Of a stretch of DNA of 64,000 nt, positions 23,701-35,402 are shown piece by piece. A program made the translations under genes and the position numbers. The stretch is taken from contig CM070723.1 in NCBI GenBank assembly GCA_036346275.1, positions 496,001 through 560,000 of the forward strand. Reading direction: 5' to 3'. Below the pieces are notes generated by a model, which ran no database searches, was not told the origin of the DNA, and saw only the letters and a program-made list of their open reading frames with translations. The stretch comes from Otatea glauca (lineage: Eukaryota; Streptophyta; Magnoliopsida; Poales; Poaceae). The first letter of the stretch is position 1, and each line of letters begins with the position of its first letter.

Positions 23701-26700
23701 ATGCATATATGAATTTTCCTCTCAAATCCAACTATTTTCTTACCTTCTTTCAAAATCCCTTTTTACGAAATATAGATTTTTGGTTTTCTCTAAGGGTTGG
23801 ATATTTTTAAATTATGAAAACAGCTATTGCACTCGTATATGAGGCAGACTTAGCTTCTGTAGCCTCCAATCCAGGAGACAGGCTTGAATTCAAGATTTTA
23901 ACCCTGCGCAGGTTCGTAACACTTTACCCATAACGGCCTCCACCACAGAGGCTCTAGAATGTTTATCGCTAATCCAGTATTAGATCTCCAACCCTGGTAG
24001 CCAACGAGTAATGGTGTCCTCGACTGTTCCCCACTTACCCTCAACATACCAGTTGTACTATGCTACCGCAGCAGCACTGATACTCCCCTAGGCTTTAAAT
24101 ATAGCGCCTGATCAACCGCAGCTGATATCGTGTCCCTCACTGGGACTCTCGGCATACCCAGCTTCACATCCCTAGTTAACTACCTAACCACCAATGTGGA
24201 GATCATAATATCTTCATAGGATAACCTTTTCTGACAGCGATTTATCTCGCTATGGTTGATACTAAAATACGGCTCATTGCCCGAGTACAATTGGTTGATC
24301 TTATATTATAGCCTATGTAGAGGACCCCACCGGCCATTCCCTTCTCATCGGCGCCCTCTACCCACCATATATACATATACGCACATCCACGGCTCCATTC
24401 GTTGGACGAGCCAAACATCAATTCCATAATCTCAATTACCAACTCATCATCACATCATCTCATCACAAACCATCTTTCCATCCGAATCCAATTTAACGTT
24501 TTCAATTGCAATATAAGATTTTCCATGCAATAATGATATAGATATTTATAGAAAAGCATTCAAAACATTTAGTAAAGATGGTCAATAGAGATCTTGCCTA
24601 GAATATAAGCGGAAGGATCGTCCTCGCCCGTATACTGGATCTGATTGACTGGGATGCTCAGGTCTGGCCATGAAAGTATACAACATTAACTAGGGCAATT
24701 AAGGTGAATAATTTATTCTAGCGTCCAACCAATTTCTGATCTGTCGTACATTTTTATCTTGGCACTATTTAATTCATATCAGTTGTCGATTTTTATGCGA
24801 TCCGCAAGTTGATCAACAAAATCAACGCGGTCCGCGATCCGGATTATTTTTCTACCCTTTTCCCCCACTTTTTCTCTCTTTTCTTTTCTCTCTCTTTTTT
24901 TCTTTCTTTCTCTTTTTCTTTCCTTCTCTGGCCGACTCCTTTCTTCTCTTGGTTTTGTCGCCCCTGCCTCGCTGCTACTCCTGGCCGAAGCCTCTCGGCT
25001 GCGCCTCCCTCATCTCTCCTCCCTACCTCTTCTCCACTCCTGGCCGACCTCACCTGCGCCTCCTCCAGCCTCTCGGCGTTGGCCCGGCCCAGCTCTACTC
25101 CTCCTGCGCCTCCTCCTCCGGCGCCGACCTCACCTCGGCTCGGCTCCCTGCGCTGCGCGCTCTCCTCCATGGCTCGGCGTCGCTCTCCTGCTGCTGCCTT
25201 GCTGACTGGCGCAACTCGCCCAAGGCTCGCGCCTCTCCTCCATGTGACCTGCCCCATGTGGCTCATTGCGCCTTGGGCACGGAGTTGCCTCGCCGACCTC
25301 CTCTCCCCTCTGGCCGACGGCGGCACAGCTCCTCCAAGAGACGCCTACATCACCCGCAGCTCTCCCTCCTCTACTGATCTACTGGCACTGGTTCTAGGGT
25401 TCTACCCATATTTTATTTTCTTGCATTTTGGCTTTGAGGTTGTTGATTATACTAGCAATGTGGGGGTCTATGATGACGTTGGGATGGTTGATCTACTCAA
25501 GAAAGAACAGATGCTACACTAGAGCTTCCCAACTACTGAGACCACACGGGAAAACGACCCAATCTACCCTCTACTCTACTGGTGAATGCACTTGGGGTTT
25601 GATCGGTTGGAGAGGGGCTAGCTTAAGAGGTGGCAAATGACGATGGTGATGCTGACCTCTTGCTTCTGGATGCCTCCACCTTGCTTCTTCTGGATGGCTT
25701 CTGGATGATCTCCTCCTTATCTTCTGGGTGACTTCCTCCTCTTCTAGATGATCCCCTTCTCTTCTGGTTGCTCCTCCCTTTCCTCTTCTGGTGGCCTCCT
25801 CTCTGGCTTCCTTCGGTTGGAATGCTTGCTCTAGTGCTTGGTGGAGAATGGGGGACAGAGGTAAATGAGCTGGTTGGGTGGCTCTCGTCTGGCAAGAGGC
25901 TGGCTTTATTTACCTCTCTTGAGGTCAAAAGACCGCCTTGCCCTTGGGCTTTTTACTGTGGCTATTGGCCTTAAGGGCATTACCGTCATAACTCGCTCCA
26001 AACACTAACGGTACCTTGCACCGCACTGTAAGCTACTAAGCGCCGAATGATGAACCCGGTACTAGCAAGAGGGCGGTGCAGGTCTCGGACGGTCGGGTAC
26101 CTCGATGGCGATACCTTCATCAAGGATGACGGCACCTCTCAAATCCTTACATTTTAATTTTTCTTGCCTAATCATGTTTTTATTGTTTAATTAATCATTT
26201 AATTAAATTGATAACCCCCCCGGGTTATCACACCTTCTTCTACAAATAAATATTCCATCACAAATATTATTATTTTCCATCAAAAATATTGTTGTCAAAT
26301 TAATCATCACATATATATATATATTTCGCAAATAGAATTAACAATCTCGCCCTTGATGAGTGATTTGACAACATGTAAATAATCCATAATTTTTATCAAC
26401 AATCTTCCCCTTAATTATCATTCAATAACTCCCCTTTAATTAACTCAGATTAAGCACATTTTAGCATATTATTTCTCCCCCTTTGGCAAAACGCACATCA
26501 AGAATGAATGAAAAATGCTATTGGAGCAATAAATAATTGAAATAAATCTATACATTCAGAATATATCATGAGCAATCGGGTTAAATAAAAAAATACAAAT
26601 ACCCATGCAACATCTACTCCAATAGAAAGTAGTAGAAATAAACATTTAAACATCTAGAAACCGTCCACTAGAACATACCTCGTTTCAACTCGCAAATCAA

Positions 26701-29700
26701 AGTAAGCATTTCATTCACACATGAGCAAATGTCAGGACTGCATAATAAATTTTTGTGTAGCATAAGCAAGAACCTTTCTTCAAAATTTTAGAAGGTTATA
26801 CATAATCATTTTACTCCACCCAATCACTCACACCATAGATATTTGTCTAGTATACCCACAACATTTGTTCACTTGTACCAACTTTGAGGTACTTTTTTTC
26901 CCTTTTTTTTTCTTTCGCACCCACTTTGAGGAAGCTTTTTTTTTAATTTGACTACCTCGATTTTTCGAGTTTATAGTCATGGGCTTGACATAGAAACATG
27001 TTATCTTGGGCATATGTCGACTACTACCATGGTATTAGAAAGTAATGGAAGTAACTTACATTTAGCATAACCCACTAAATCTCGAGAACTAGTGAACACT
27101 CATGGTATTATTAAATGTGATTTTAGCAAGTCTCAAATACTGCTCAGTAAAGAACAAAAGTGCCCAACATTCAATAAGGAACTCGGTCATGAACCAATGG
27201 GGACTAGACAATCTAAAGTAACTTGCTACACACCACTATCAAGAACAGATGTCGACATATATTTACATATAAATAGATTTTTAAAAGATATTGCTCATAA
27301 TATTTCTAAATAAATGTATCTATTTCATCAAATGAATATACTCCCCCCTCAAATGTTGCAACCATATGACATTATTTGAGTGTAAGATACCCAATTCTCC
27401 CGTCCCCTCAAATGTTGCAACTATATGACATTATTTGAGTGTAAGATACCCAATTCTCCCCTCAATCTACAAAAATCAGTATATGCCAAAGGTTTAGTAA
27501 AAATGTCTGCCAATTGTTTTTCAGTTTTCACAAAGACCATTTTAATTGTGCCTGTGTCCATATGATCTCTAATAAAATGATGTCTAATATCAATATGTTT
27601 TGTTCTACTATGTTGAACTGGGTTTTTAGCAATATTCAAGGCACTTTGATTATCACAGAATAATGGAACTGAATCAAATTCAAGACCATAATCAAGTAAA
27701 GTAGATTTCATCCAAATCAATTGAGCACAACAACTAGCAGCAGCAACATATTCAGCTTCAGCAGTAGATAAAGCAATAGAATTTTGCTTTTTAGATGACC
27801 ATGCCACCAATGAATTACCAAATAAATTGCATACACCAGAAGTGCTAGTTCTATCAATCCTATCACTAGCAAAATCAGCATATGAATATCCTACTAGGTC
27901 TAAAGATGAATCATGAGAGTACCATAGACCAAAAGTACATGTACCTTTTAAATATCGAAGAATCCGGTTGACCGTTTGCAAGTGTGACTCCATGGGAGAA
28001 CTTTGATACATGGCACACTTACAGACAGAAAATTGTATATATGGACGTGAAGCGGTTAGGTACATAAGAGCGCCAATCATACTTCTGTACTTTGTTGGAT
28101 TAATAGGAGTTCCATTCAAATCTGGATCAAGTTTAACAGAAGTTGCCATGGGAGTATCCAGAGATTTACAATCAAACATATCAAACCGTTTAAATAAATC
28201 AATGCAATATTTGGTTTGATGTATAAATGTACCGTGAGCAGATTGTTTGATTTGTAATCCAAAAAAAATAATTCAACTGACCCATCATACTCATCTCGAA
28301 TTCTTTAGTAAATTATCAACAAGTGTTTTACTAGAACCACCAAATATAATATCATCAACATAAATTTGCACAATCAAGAACCCATGATCTTTTCTTTGAA
28401 TAAACAGAGTTTTATCGACATTGCCCGTAATAAAACCAATTTATAACAGAAAATTCTTAAGTCTCTCATACCATGACCGTGGTGCTTGTTTCAAACCATA
28501 TAAAGCCTTAGTCAATTTGAGCACATGATTAGGAAATTTTTCATCTTCAAAACCAGGGGGTTGCTTTACATACACTTCTTCGTTAATAAAACCATTAAGG
28601 AAAGCACTTTTCACATCCATTTGATAAACTTGAAATTATTAGAAGAAGCAAATGCTAAAAGAATACGAATTGATTCCAAGCGAGCAACAGGGGCAAAGGT
28701 TTCATCAAAATCAATTCCTTCTATTTGAGAGTAACCCCGAGCTACCAACCTAGCCTTATTTCTCACAACTTCCCCTTTCTTATTTTGTTTGTTCTTTGAA
28801 AATCCATTCAGTGCCAATCACATGTTTATCAGAGGGAAGTTCAACTAATTCCCACACTTTGTTTCTCTCAAAATTATTTAACTCTTCATGCATAGCATTG
28901 ACCCAATATATATCACTTAAAGCATCATTAACATTTTTGGGCTCAACTAATGACACAAAAGCATGAGAAAATAAAGAATTTTCAGCATCATGACTAACAT
29001 TAAGCTCACCAATAATTTGAGTGGGGGGATGCCTTACTTGATGTATTCTTGCTGACCCGTGTGGTACCTGTTGTGATGTAGATGGTTCTTGAAGTGTTTC
29101 TTGACTTTCTTGTTAGTAAGCTTGTGACAATCACTTTTAAAATGACCAAATTTATTACACTCAAAGCATTGTATATTACTAAGATCAATTCTCCCTTTTT
29201 GAAAGCCTTTTTCATTGTTTTTAGAAAACTTTGTTCTTAAAACCTTGTTTATTCTATTAGACAGAAGTGAGAGCTCATCAAAATCCATATCATCAATGCC
29301 TTTTTCTTTTTCAACAGTGGCTAAAGCAATGGAGGTATCATTAGACAGATTATTATTAAATTGACTCATACTCATCTCATATGTCATCAATGAACCAATT
29401 AAAGAATCTAGTTTCAAAGAGTTCAATTCTCCCTTTTTCAACATTTATTGCAGTCACTTTAACATACCAAATTGTTTGATCTAAAGACCTAAGCAATTTT
29501 CTACATTGATCTTCTTGTGAGAGCACTTTTCCTAGGGCAGAAAGTTTATTAACAAGTTCATTAAAGCGAGTACCAAAATCCTTAATTGTCTCCCCAGGGT
29601 TCATCTTGAATAACTCATACTCACGTGTGTACAGTTCAATTTTAGCATTCTTAACTTCATTGGTTCCTTCATGAATAATCTCTAAAGAATGCCAAATTTC

Positions 29701-32064
29701 ATGAGCAGTTGTCAATGTAGAAATTCTATTAAAGTCATCTCTAGACTATGCACCATAAAAATAACTCATAGCTTTTTGATTCAAGGTGTAAAGCTCTTTT
29801 TCTTCCTTAGTGATAATATTTTCCAGTTTTACATATTTCGTAGCTACAATTTTCCACAATTCATACCCTTCGGATTTTAAAAATGACTCCATACGTACTT
29901 TCCAATAAGGGTAACATCACCACTAAAAACAGGAGGTTTAGTCAAAGAAAAAGATGCAACTTGCGCTATGCTTTTTAATTGTTAAATTAAATCTAAAGCA
30001 AACCTGCTCTGATACCAATTGAAGGATCGAGGCGCATAAAGAGGGGAGTGAATTGGTGCAACTAACACCTAAAACTATTTTTTTTCTGTTTTTATTAATT
30101 CTGGAAATTCCTAAAATAATGACCAAACTTGAAAGATCAATCTAGAATAATTATTCTAAGATCATGAAAGAAATCTAAATTAACATGCAAACTAGTAAAT
30201 AAATGTAAATATAATTATCACTACAAGTGCCACATCTCACGTAGCTCTTGTGCAACGACAAGTGATCACACGAGCACTACTCCTGTCACTGCTTGATGTA
30301 TTGCCGACTCCCTCTGCTATGCTTGTACATCTTCGCGTCCTCAGCCAACTTCTGCTTGAAGAACTGCGCATCGGCTAAGTGCGTGATAATTGCCGCCAAG
30401 CGCCTCGAGCATGGACGCCACGTACTCCACCTTGGCGTTCTCCGGGGCCGGAACCTGCGCAGGAACTTGCCGCTGCTGCGCTCCATGCAATGTCACGTGT
30501 CCGCTTTCTCCTCCTGTTCCCTTGATCTGCTCCGCCTACACGTGTGTTAGACGCCGTCCATCGTGACTCGTGACGACGTTGCTCTTCTGTGTCGCGCGTC
30601 GCTTTCCTTCTCTCGCGGTGCAGATTGGTTTTGACCTGGCTTCTTTTTTATCTTGTGCCTCCACTGGAAGTTTCTCTTGCTCTTCTTTTCATACGCGACA
30701 CACAGAAGCTCCGCCTCCTTATTTCTTTTATACTCCGCTTAACCCTAAATTACATGTATGCATGCAAACACACCAGACCCAATAAATGTGCACACGGTCC
30801 AAAACTCATGCATGAGTACGGCCCACATGCCGCTCTCGCGTGACTTACTCGTTTGCACCTGCGACCTTCACGTGCTGCGCCTCTTACACCTGCGACCTTG
30901 CGTGATGCGCCTACACCTGCGACCCGCAGTGTACGTCCGTCTCACATCCTGCACTGCAACATGCATCTCGCATCCCTGCGATGCACCGCCTGTTGCCTGC
31001 GCTGCAACACCTGTTGCAAATAAACAACAAACCACACACAGTACCTTCTTCTACAAATAAATATTCCATCACAAATGTTATTATTTTCCATCACAAATAT
31101 TGTTGTCAAATTAATCAACACACACACATATATATATATTTTGCAAATAGAATTAACATTGGGTACCAATACACTAAAAAAACATTTGTAAATACATCAA
31201 AATTTTAGGATGCACAAAAGATGAATATGCAGTCCATTAAGATAGTAATTTAGCCCCATGTTGATCTAGAGACCTTTAATTATATAAATTTGTCTCATTC
31301 TTCAGGTTGCTCACCCTGACAAAATAGCTGTGGGTGGTCATTCATATGGTGCATTTATGACTGCTAACCTCTTAGCACATGCGCCTCATCTTTTCTGCTG
31401 TGGAATTGCTCGTTCTGGAGCTTACAACAGGACATTGACTCCATTTGGCTTTCAGGTTTAATATACTGTATAATACATATTCTTCCTCTATGCTTAATAA
31501 GTTTTTGCTGCCTTTTTTATCTCTGTTTCTGGCTTGAAGAAAGAGGTGAGGACGCTCTGGGAGGCTACCGATACCTATATTAAGATGAGTCCCTTCATGT
31601 CAGCTAACAAAATCAAGAAACCAATTCTACTGATTCATGGAGAAGACGACAGCAAAGTAACAACAGCAATGCAGGTAGCAACAGTAGCTTCTGGGGTATA
31701 TGATTTCTGAATGTTTTGTTGTCATAGTCCTACAGCTTTAGTTTCTATCTAAAACTAAAATATTCCGATATTTTTGTAGTCAAGTCAATTTTATGATGCT
31801 TTGAAAGGGCATGGAGCACCATGTCGTCTGGTGATTCTCCCATTTGAGAGGCACCAGTATGCTGCAAGGGAGAGCATTATGCATGTAATTTGGGAGACTG
31901 ATAGGTGGCTGCAGAAGTATTGTGCAAGTAATTCTAGGAACATCCAGGTTATGGAATCCAATGTTGAGACGGCACAGTCACCTACTGATGGTGTACAAGC
32001 TTGTGAAGCTTTAGCCTTGAACTTCACCAAGATATCTGGTTTGGTAAGGCTTTCTGTGCCATGA
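17740..32064 (+). CDS. GEP: glutamyl endopeptidase, chloroplastic (S9 peptidase), 14 exons
   Basis: Predicted exons: 17740-17932, 18287-18488, 18567-18677, 18784-18832, 18927-19033, 19117-19620, 20378-20506, 20752-21048, 21155-21613, 21720-21785, 22012-22072, 31306-31455, 31540-31674, 31780-32064. All junctions have GT/AG borders, phases agree, and the sum is 2748 nt (915 codons plus stop), close to the 940-960 residues I recall for CGEP. Residues 1-65 are Ser/Arg/Leu-rich like a plastid transit peptide. RLPPKEL opens the mature part, a beta-propeller-like region follows, and the C-terminal hydrolase fold has nucleophile Ser739 (GGHSYGAF), Asp813 (IHGEDD) and His846. The family degrades peptides after Glu in the stroma. 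ATG 17740 is chosen for frame continuity. Some family-conserved positions differ (WCYRSH in exon 8, RHQYAAR around the His). Alternative 3' end: splice at 32043 to an exon at 32427-32492. Intron 11 is 9.2 kb because of a transposon nest. Confidence 0.85.
19904..19919. repeat. 16-bp perfect palindrome in GEP intron 6
   Basis: CTACTCCCGGGAGTAG reads the same on both strands and is followed by another TACTCCC word. Intron 6 (19621-20377) otherwise holds nothing I recognise. It may be a remnant of a Stowaway-like element end. Confidence 0.6.
22212..26343 (-). repeat. 3' LTR of the intronic copia element, split by an insertion
   Basis: This LTR matches the copy at 30020-31158 closely over its whole length, apart from a 2973-bp insertion with a 7-bp duplication (23252-26231). 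Without it the LTR is about 1152 bp against 1139 bp for the partner. On the minus strand it begins TGTTAATTC and ends CGATCCTTCA. The two LTRs differ by scattered substitutions and small indels, so the insertion is not very recent. Confidence 0.93.
23252..26238. mobile_element. 2973-bp non-autonomous element of uncertain class, inserted in an LTR
   Basis: The element body is 23259-26231. The uninterrupted LTR copy at 31042-31055 proves the insertion and shows a duplicated ACCTTCT (23252-23258 and 26232-26238). Ends are GTGGCGACCC and GGGTTATCAC, an imperfect 10-bp inverted repeat with three transition differences. A hairpin GATAACCC/GGGTTATC with a 4-base loop sits at the right end (26210-26229). 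No transposase or retrotransposon domain is readable. The middle has a CT-rich tract (24850-24935) then a GC-rich block (24950-25370). A large solo LTR (read on minus it would begin TGATAAC and end CGCCA) and a non-autonomous DNA transposon are both possible; a 7-bp duplication suits neither well. Confidence 0.75.
27421..28960 (-). pseudogene. copia reverse transcriptase and RNase H (minus strand)
   Basis: On the minus strand the RT starts near 28960 with a block preceding EELNNFERNKVWELVELP and the KARLVARGYSQIEGIDFDE, FAPVARLESIR and MDVKSAFLNG segments. It passes a degraded QIYVDDIIFGG block near 28345-28370. The RNase H (28179-27421) is open for 252 codons: TSTSGVCNLFGNSLVAWSSK, STAEAEYVAAASCCAQLIWM, LFCDNQSALNIAKNPVQHSR and ADIFTKPL are all present in order. 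Breaks lie at about 28615, 28440 and 28260. These are parts of one polyprotein, not genes with their own starts. Confidence 0.9.
29034..29930 (-). pseudogene. copia gag with zinc knuckle (minus strand)
   Basis: Two overlapping frames carry a UBN2-type copia gag. 29715-29377 reads MTTAHEIWHSLEIIHEG and then FGTRFNELVNKLSALGK; 29444-29034 continues, after a frameshift near 29420, to a CCHC knuckle CFECNKFGHFKSDC (about 29160-29119). The region upstream, to about 29930, has weaker gag-like sequence with stops. After the knuckle the frame leads directly toward reverse transcriptase without any protease or integrase. Confidence 0.85.
30003..30017 (-). promoter_or_regulatory. primer-binding site, initiator-Met tRNA type
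   Basis: Read on the minus strand, TGGTATCAGAGC lies two to three bases inside the LTR end at 30020. It is the standard plant copia primer-binding site complementary to initiator tRNA-Met. It fixes the element orientation (5' LTR at the high-coordinate end). Confidence 0.92.
30020..31158 (-). repeat. 5' LTR of the intronic copia element (1139 bp)
   Basis: It is bounded by the primer-binding site on the inside and the TTGGG target duplication at 31159-31163 on the outside. Ends read TGTTAATTC and CCTTCA on the minus strand. It holds an AT microsatellite (31118-31138) near the outer end. It is uninterrupted and serves as reference for the insertion in the partner LTR. Confidence 0.93.
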
Positions 32065-32982
32065 AGTTACCTTTTCCAATAAAATAACATTCATTGGTTC
32101 ATCGTGTGATACTGCAACTAGTATGTAGTTAAATTATTAGTATCTCTCCATTTCCCTGTTGTTTGCTTCTTTGATCTGAGTGTGAAAACCTGTATTAAAT
32201 TCATTTTGGTAAATAGTTTAAAATTCGTGTACTGGTGGGACAGGAGATTACAATGTTTTCCATGTTCATGTTTATCTATTGCGACGTGCTCTTCTTTATT
32301 TTGGCGATATGAGATGTTGAGCTTGAGACTCAAATACGATGTAGTGAGTGCTTCCCTACTAAATTTTGATGTGCCTTTCACATGTTTATGATTAACTCAT
32401 GAATTGGATGTCATGTTCTTTTGCAGAGCAAGCTGATACGATTGGCCTTTGCTCAAATTTGCCTAGGAAAGTTCAAAAGTAATGCACAATGATATTGATG
32501 GGTTTCCATGCACACACGCAAGAGTATTGCTTCCTTTATTTCTCTTTGGTTTTTCGTACCATTCTTGTAACAAGAAACCCAGTCAGTAGCCATACTTGCA
32601 CAGGCAGCTTCACGTCATTGATATATCTGTGTATCTGTTGTCTGCTTCACGAGAGGATATCTTATTCGGAGTTTCTTACTGGAATGTTAATGCGACATTA
32701 TCTAAAAAATGTTATATCATCAGAATGTACAAAGGGCCAATTAGTTATGTGCCACTAAATAACTTCAAATCTTCGTAATATGTCAGTGGTGTCTCACTGA
32801 CATATAGGCCTATGTTAGCCTCACAATGAGTACCATAGTGTGAATCATGTAGTTATTCAGTGGTATATTATTGTGTATTTTCTCTTAATTAAAACACCAC
32901 CCGTTAAAAGAAAGGGATCGGAATTTTACCCTACCAATGACTCATGACACAGAAACCTAGATTGAGCTAGCTGCTTATCAGG
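32065..32982 (+). other. GEP 3' flank
   Basis: It follows the proposed GEP stop. If the alternative splice from 32043 is used, 32427-32492 is a last exon encoding SKLIRLAFAQICLGK and about six more residues before a TGA. Another frame of the same segment reads QADTIGLCSNLPRKVQK and stops, which could be the true C-terminus if an indel lies upstream. No other gene is visible. Confidence 0.45.
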
Positions 32983-34434
32983 ATCCTCATCAAGGTTTCA
33001 AATTTCGGTTTCGGAATAAATTTCGTCTTTGGCCGGATCGCGAAATTTCGGAAATATTTCGGACGAAATTTGAATTTGAAAATTCAAATCCGGTCCATTC
33101 TGGAAATAAAAATCCGAAATTTTGGGGTTTTTTGCACTGGCTGAAAAGTGATCTAAACGTTATTGAAAAATTTTGAAATTTTTTTGGAGGTTCCTGACAC
33201 ATTGCTGATGTTCTCACAAAAATTTCAGCTGATTATCACATCTGGGGAATTTTTAAAAATTCGAGAGTGGTACTGTCCTCACCTGATAAAACACTGACCG
33301 ACAAGTTTTATCCGAATGAAAAATGGTACAAATCAAGTTATAACCTGTTGAAATTTTTTGTGCATGGTTATGATCCATAATTAATGTTCTCACAAAAATT
33401 TCAGCTGATTATCACATGTGAGGAATTTTTAAAAATTCGGAGAGTGGCACTGTCCTGATAGGACAATGACCGACAAGTTTGATCCAAATAGAAAATGGTA
33501 CAAATGAAGTTAGAAACTGTTGAATTTTTTTGTGCATGGTTATCATGTATCTATAATGCTCTCATAAAATTTTCAGATGATGATCAAACTGTATGAATTT
33601 TTAAAAATTTGAACAGTACTACTGCCTTGTTGAAAGGCTTACCGGCAAACTTGAACAAAATGAAAAATTATGTAAACTATAATTTTTTTTGAAAATTTTA
33701 CAGAATGGCGATAATGAAGTTCTTAATATCCCATAAAAATTGTGATTCATGATCACACTCCAGTGAATTTATAAAATTCTTACAAGGCACAGTACCATTT
33801 ATGTTTTTTTTTCTTTTTGATTTTTGAAATATAATATAACAAACGAAGTTCAATGCTTACATAGATTTGATTGACCAAACAAACAAAGTTGAATTTTTTA
33901 AAAAAAATTATATAATGGTACTGAGTCAATTATTAATCTCTCACAAAAATTTTAGATCATAATCATACTCAAGAAAATTTATAAAATTCTGACAATATAA
34001 CTGTCCCAATTATGTTCATTCTGTTTTTGATTTTTTAAAGATAACAGATGAAGTTAAATTATTTTGAAATTTTTTATGTATGATCCTAAACTACTAAGGA
34101 TAGTACCATAAAATTTTCAGCTTATTATCAAGCTTGTACAATTTTATAAAAATCTGACAGTGTTTCTGCCAGAATTTTAAAATGTTTTAAAAAATCGTTT
34201 TTTCAACAAATTTTCATAGGAGATGACTTTCCTAAGGGTTATTGGACCAAATACGGTCAAATCCGGCCCTAAAAGATTCAAAACCGGCAAAAAAAAAAAC
34301 ACGAAATTTTGGGTTACTGTAGTAATTTCAGATTTTTTTTTAATTTTTTTTTCGGCCGGTACTTTAGATTTTGGGGTGGTCCTAAATCCGAAATTTTGCC
34401 GAAATTCGCCGAAATTTGTAACCCTGATCCTCAT
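32983..34434. mobile_element. non-autonomous hAT element with 8-bp target duplication
   Basis: The body is 32991-34426 (1436 bp). It is flanked by ATCCTCAT at 32983-32990 and 34427-34434, the 8-bp duplication typical of hAT transposons. Termini CAAGGTTTCAAATTTCGG and, in reverse complement, CAGGGTTACAAATTTCGG match over 16 of 18 bases and resemble hAT CAGGG ends. No transposase is present. Inside are four to six diverged copies of a 170-190 bp unit. Apparent frames near both ends derive from the terminal repeats. Confidence 0.9.
33200..34160. repeat. diverged tandem repeat of about 180 bp inside the hAT element
   Basis: A unit built around CACAAAAATTTCAG, GATTATCACA, GGAATTTTTAAAAATTC and a CACTGTCCT word recurs near 33215, 33395, 33570, 33745, 33945 and 34110. 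The first two copies are most alike; later copies are increasingly diverged. It is probably old internal amplification. Confidence 0.75.
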
Positions 34435-35402
34435 GTCATGAGTGAAACAAACCGTGTCAAAAAGACTTGTTTTTTTTATTATGTTGGTGTCATCAGGCAT
34501 TACATTTGTACATGAGAATTCACAATGTGCCTTTGAATAATTAAGATAGCTATCATGTCTCTTCCGAATCTCATTCTATCATGTGCTCTTGACTTTGACA
34601 CGAATCCATGTACCAGTAACTCATTTTTACCAGTAAAAATGCATAACAGCTGTCACCCCTGTTTGTTTAACCTTTTTCTCCAACTTAAGAGGCAAAAAGT
34701 TAAGGCTAAATAAATGGGTGACTTTTTAATAAATCTTTTGAAAAAGCCTAAGCTTCCTATAACTAAGCCAAAAACTAGCCTAGTGGTGCTTTTTTGGGCT
34801 TATGTGGATCGGAAATAACCCTTTACCACTCAATTTCGTTAAAATTACTCACCAAATGCTATCTTATATAAGTCCAAAATCCTTCAATATTTCTGTCATT
34901 CCCCCTCCCCTCAACCCGAATGAGTCTAGGAGGCGCCTCTCGTGTTAGGGTTTGGGCCAACCGCTCTAGTTACCTCCTCGTCGGTGGCCAACGTGGGAGA
35001 CCATGTATCCTGGTGCCGCTGTCCTACCCATGCCTCCGTCGTAGCCATCCTACCAAGCTCAAGTTACTAGCCTTAAACAACCTATTAATAGTTTAATCAA
35101 AGCAAAAACAAAACATATCACTAAAATGATCCAAACCTAACTCCTCGGTTTATTCTAGTCACAAGGTCCTTAATCTTTTATGATTTGCCATCATTTACAT
35201 ATTTTGGGGATCTATGAATACTAAGAAATTCTAATATACCAATATTAAACACTAACTCATCTTAAAACTTTGAAACAGTCTTGACAAACAAACATCATTA
35301 ATCACCAAAACTTTTAACTATACGAGATTAGTGACCTAGACACTTACAAAGCTATTGCTCAAAAGCAAAAAAAAAACAAGAATAAACTCCAAATAGCCTG
35401 CA

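Larger units (their letters stand above)
22207..31163 (-). mobile_element. complete but internally deleted copia element in GEP intron 11
   Basis: The element body is 22212-31158, antisense to GEP, flanked by the 5-bp target duplication TTGGG (22207-22211 and 31159-31163). Read on the minus strand the order is 5' LTR (31158-30020), primer-binding site, gag, then reverse transcriptase and RNase H, purine tract, 3' LTR (26343-22212). Protease and integrase are missing: the gag zinc-knuckle region runs almost directly into the RT N-terminus between about 29030 and 28960. The purine tract (AAGGGCGAGAT) and an inner TTTGCCAAAGGGGGAG run match the SIRE/Maximus layout. It cannot move by itself. GEP exons on both sides remain in frame. 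Confidence 0.93.

Noticed and set aside
24809..25522. Plus-strand open frame of 237 codons inside the 2973-bp element
   Set aside because: The first part is a CT tract giving Phe/Ser runs and the rest a GC-rich Pro/Ser/Leu stretch. No domain and no family resemblance, so it is not called as a gene.
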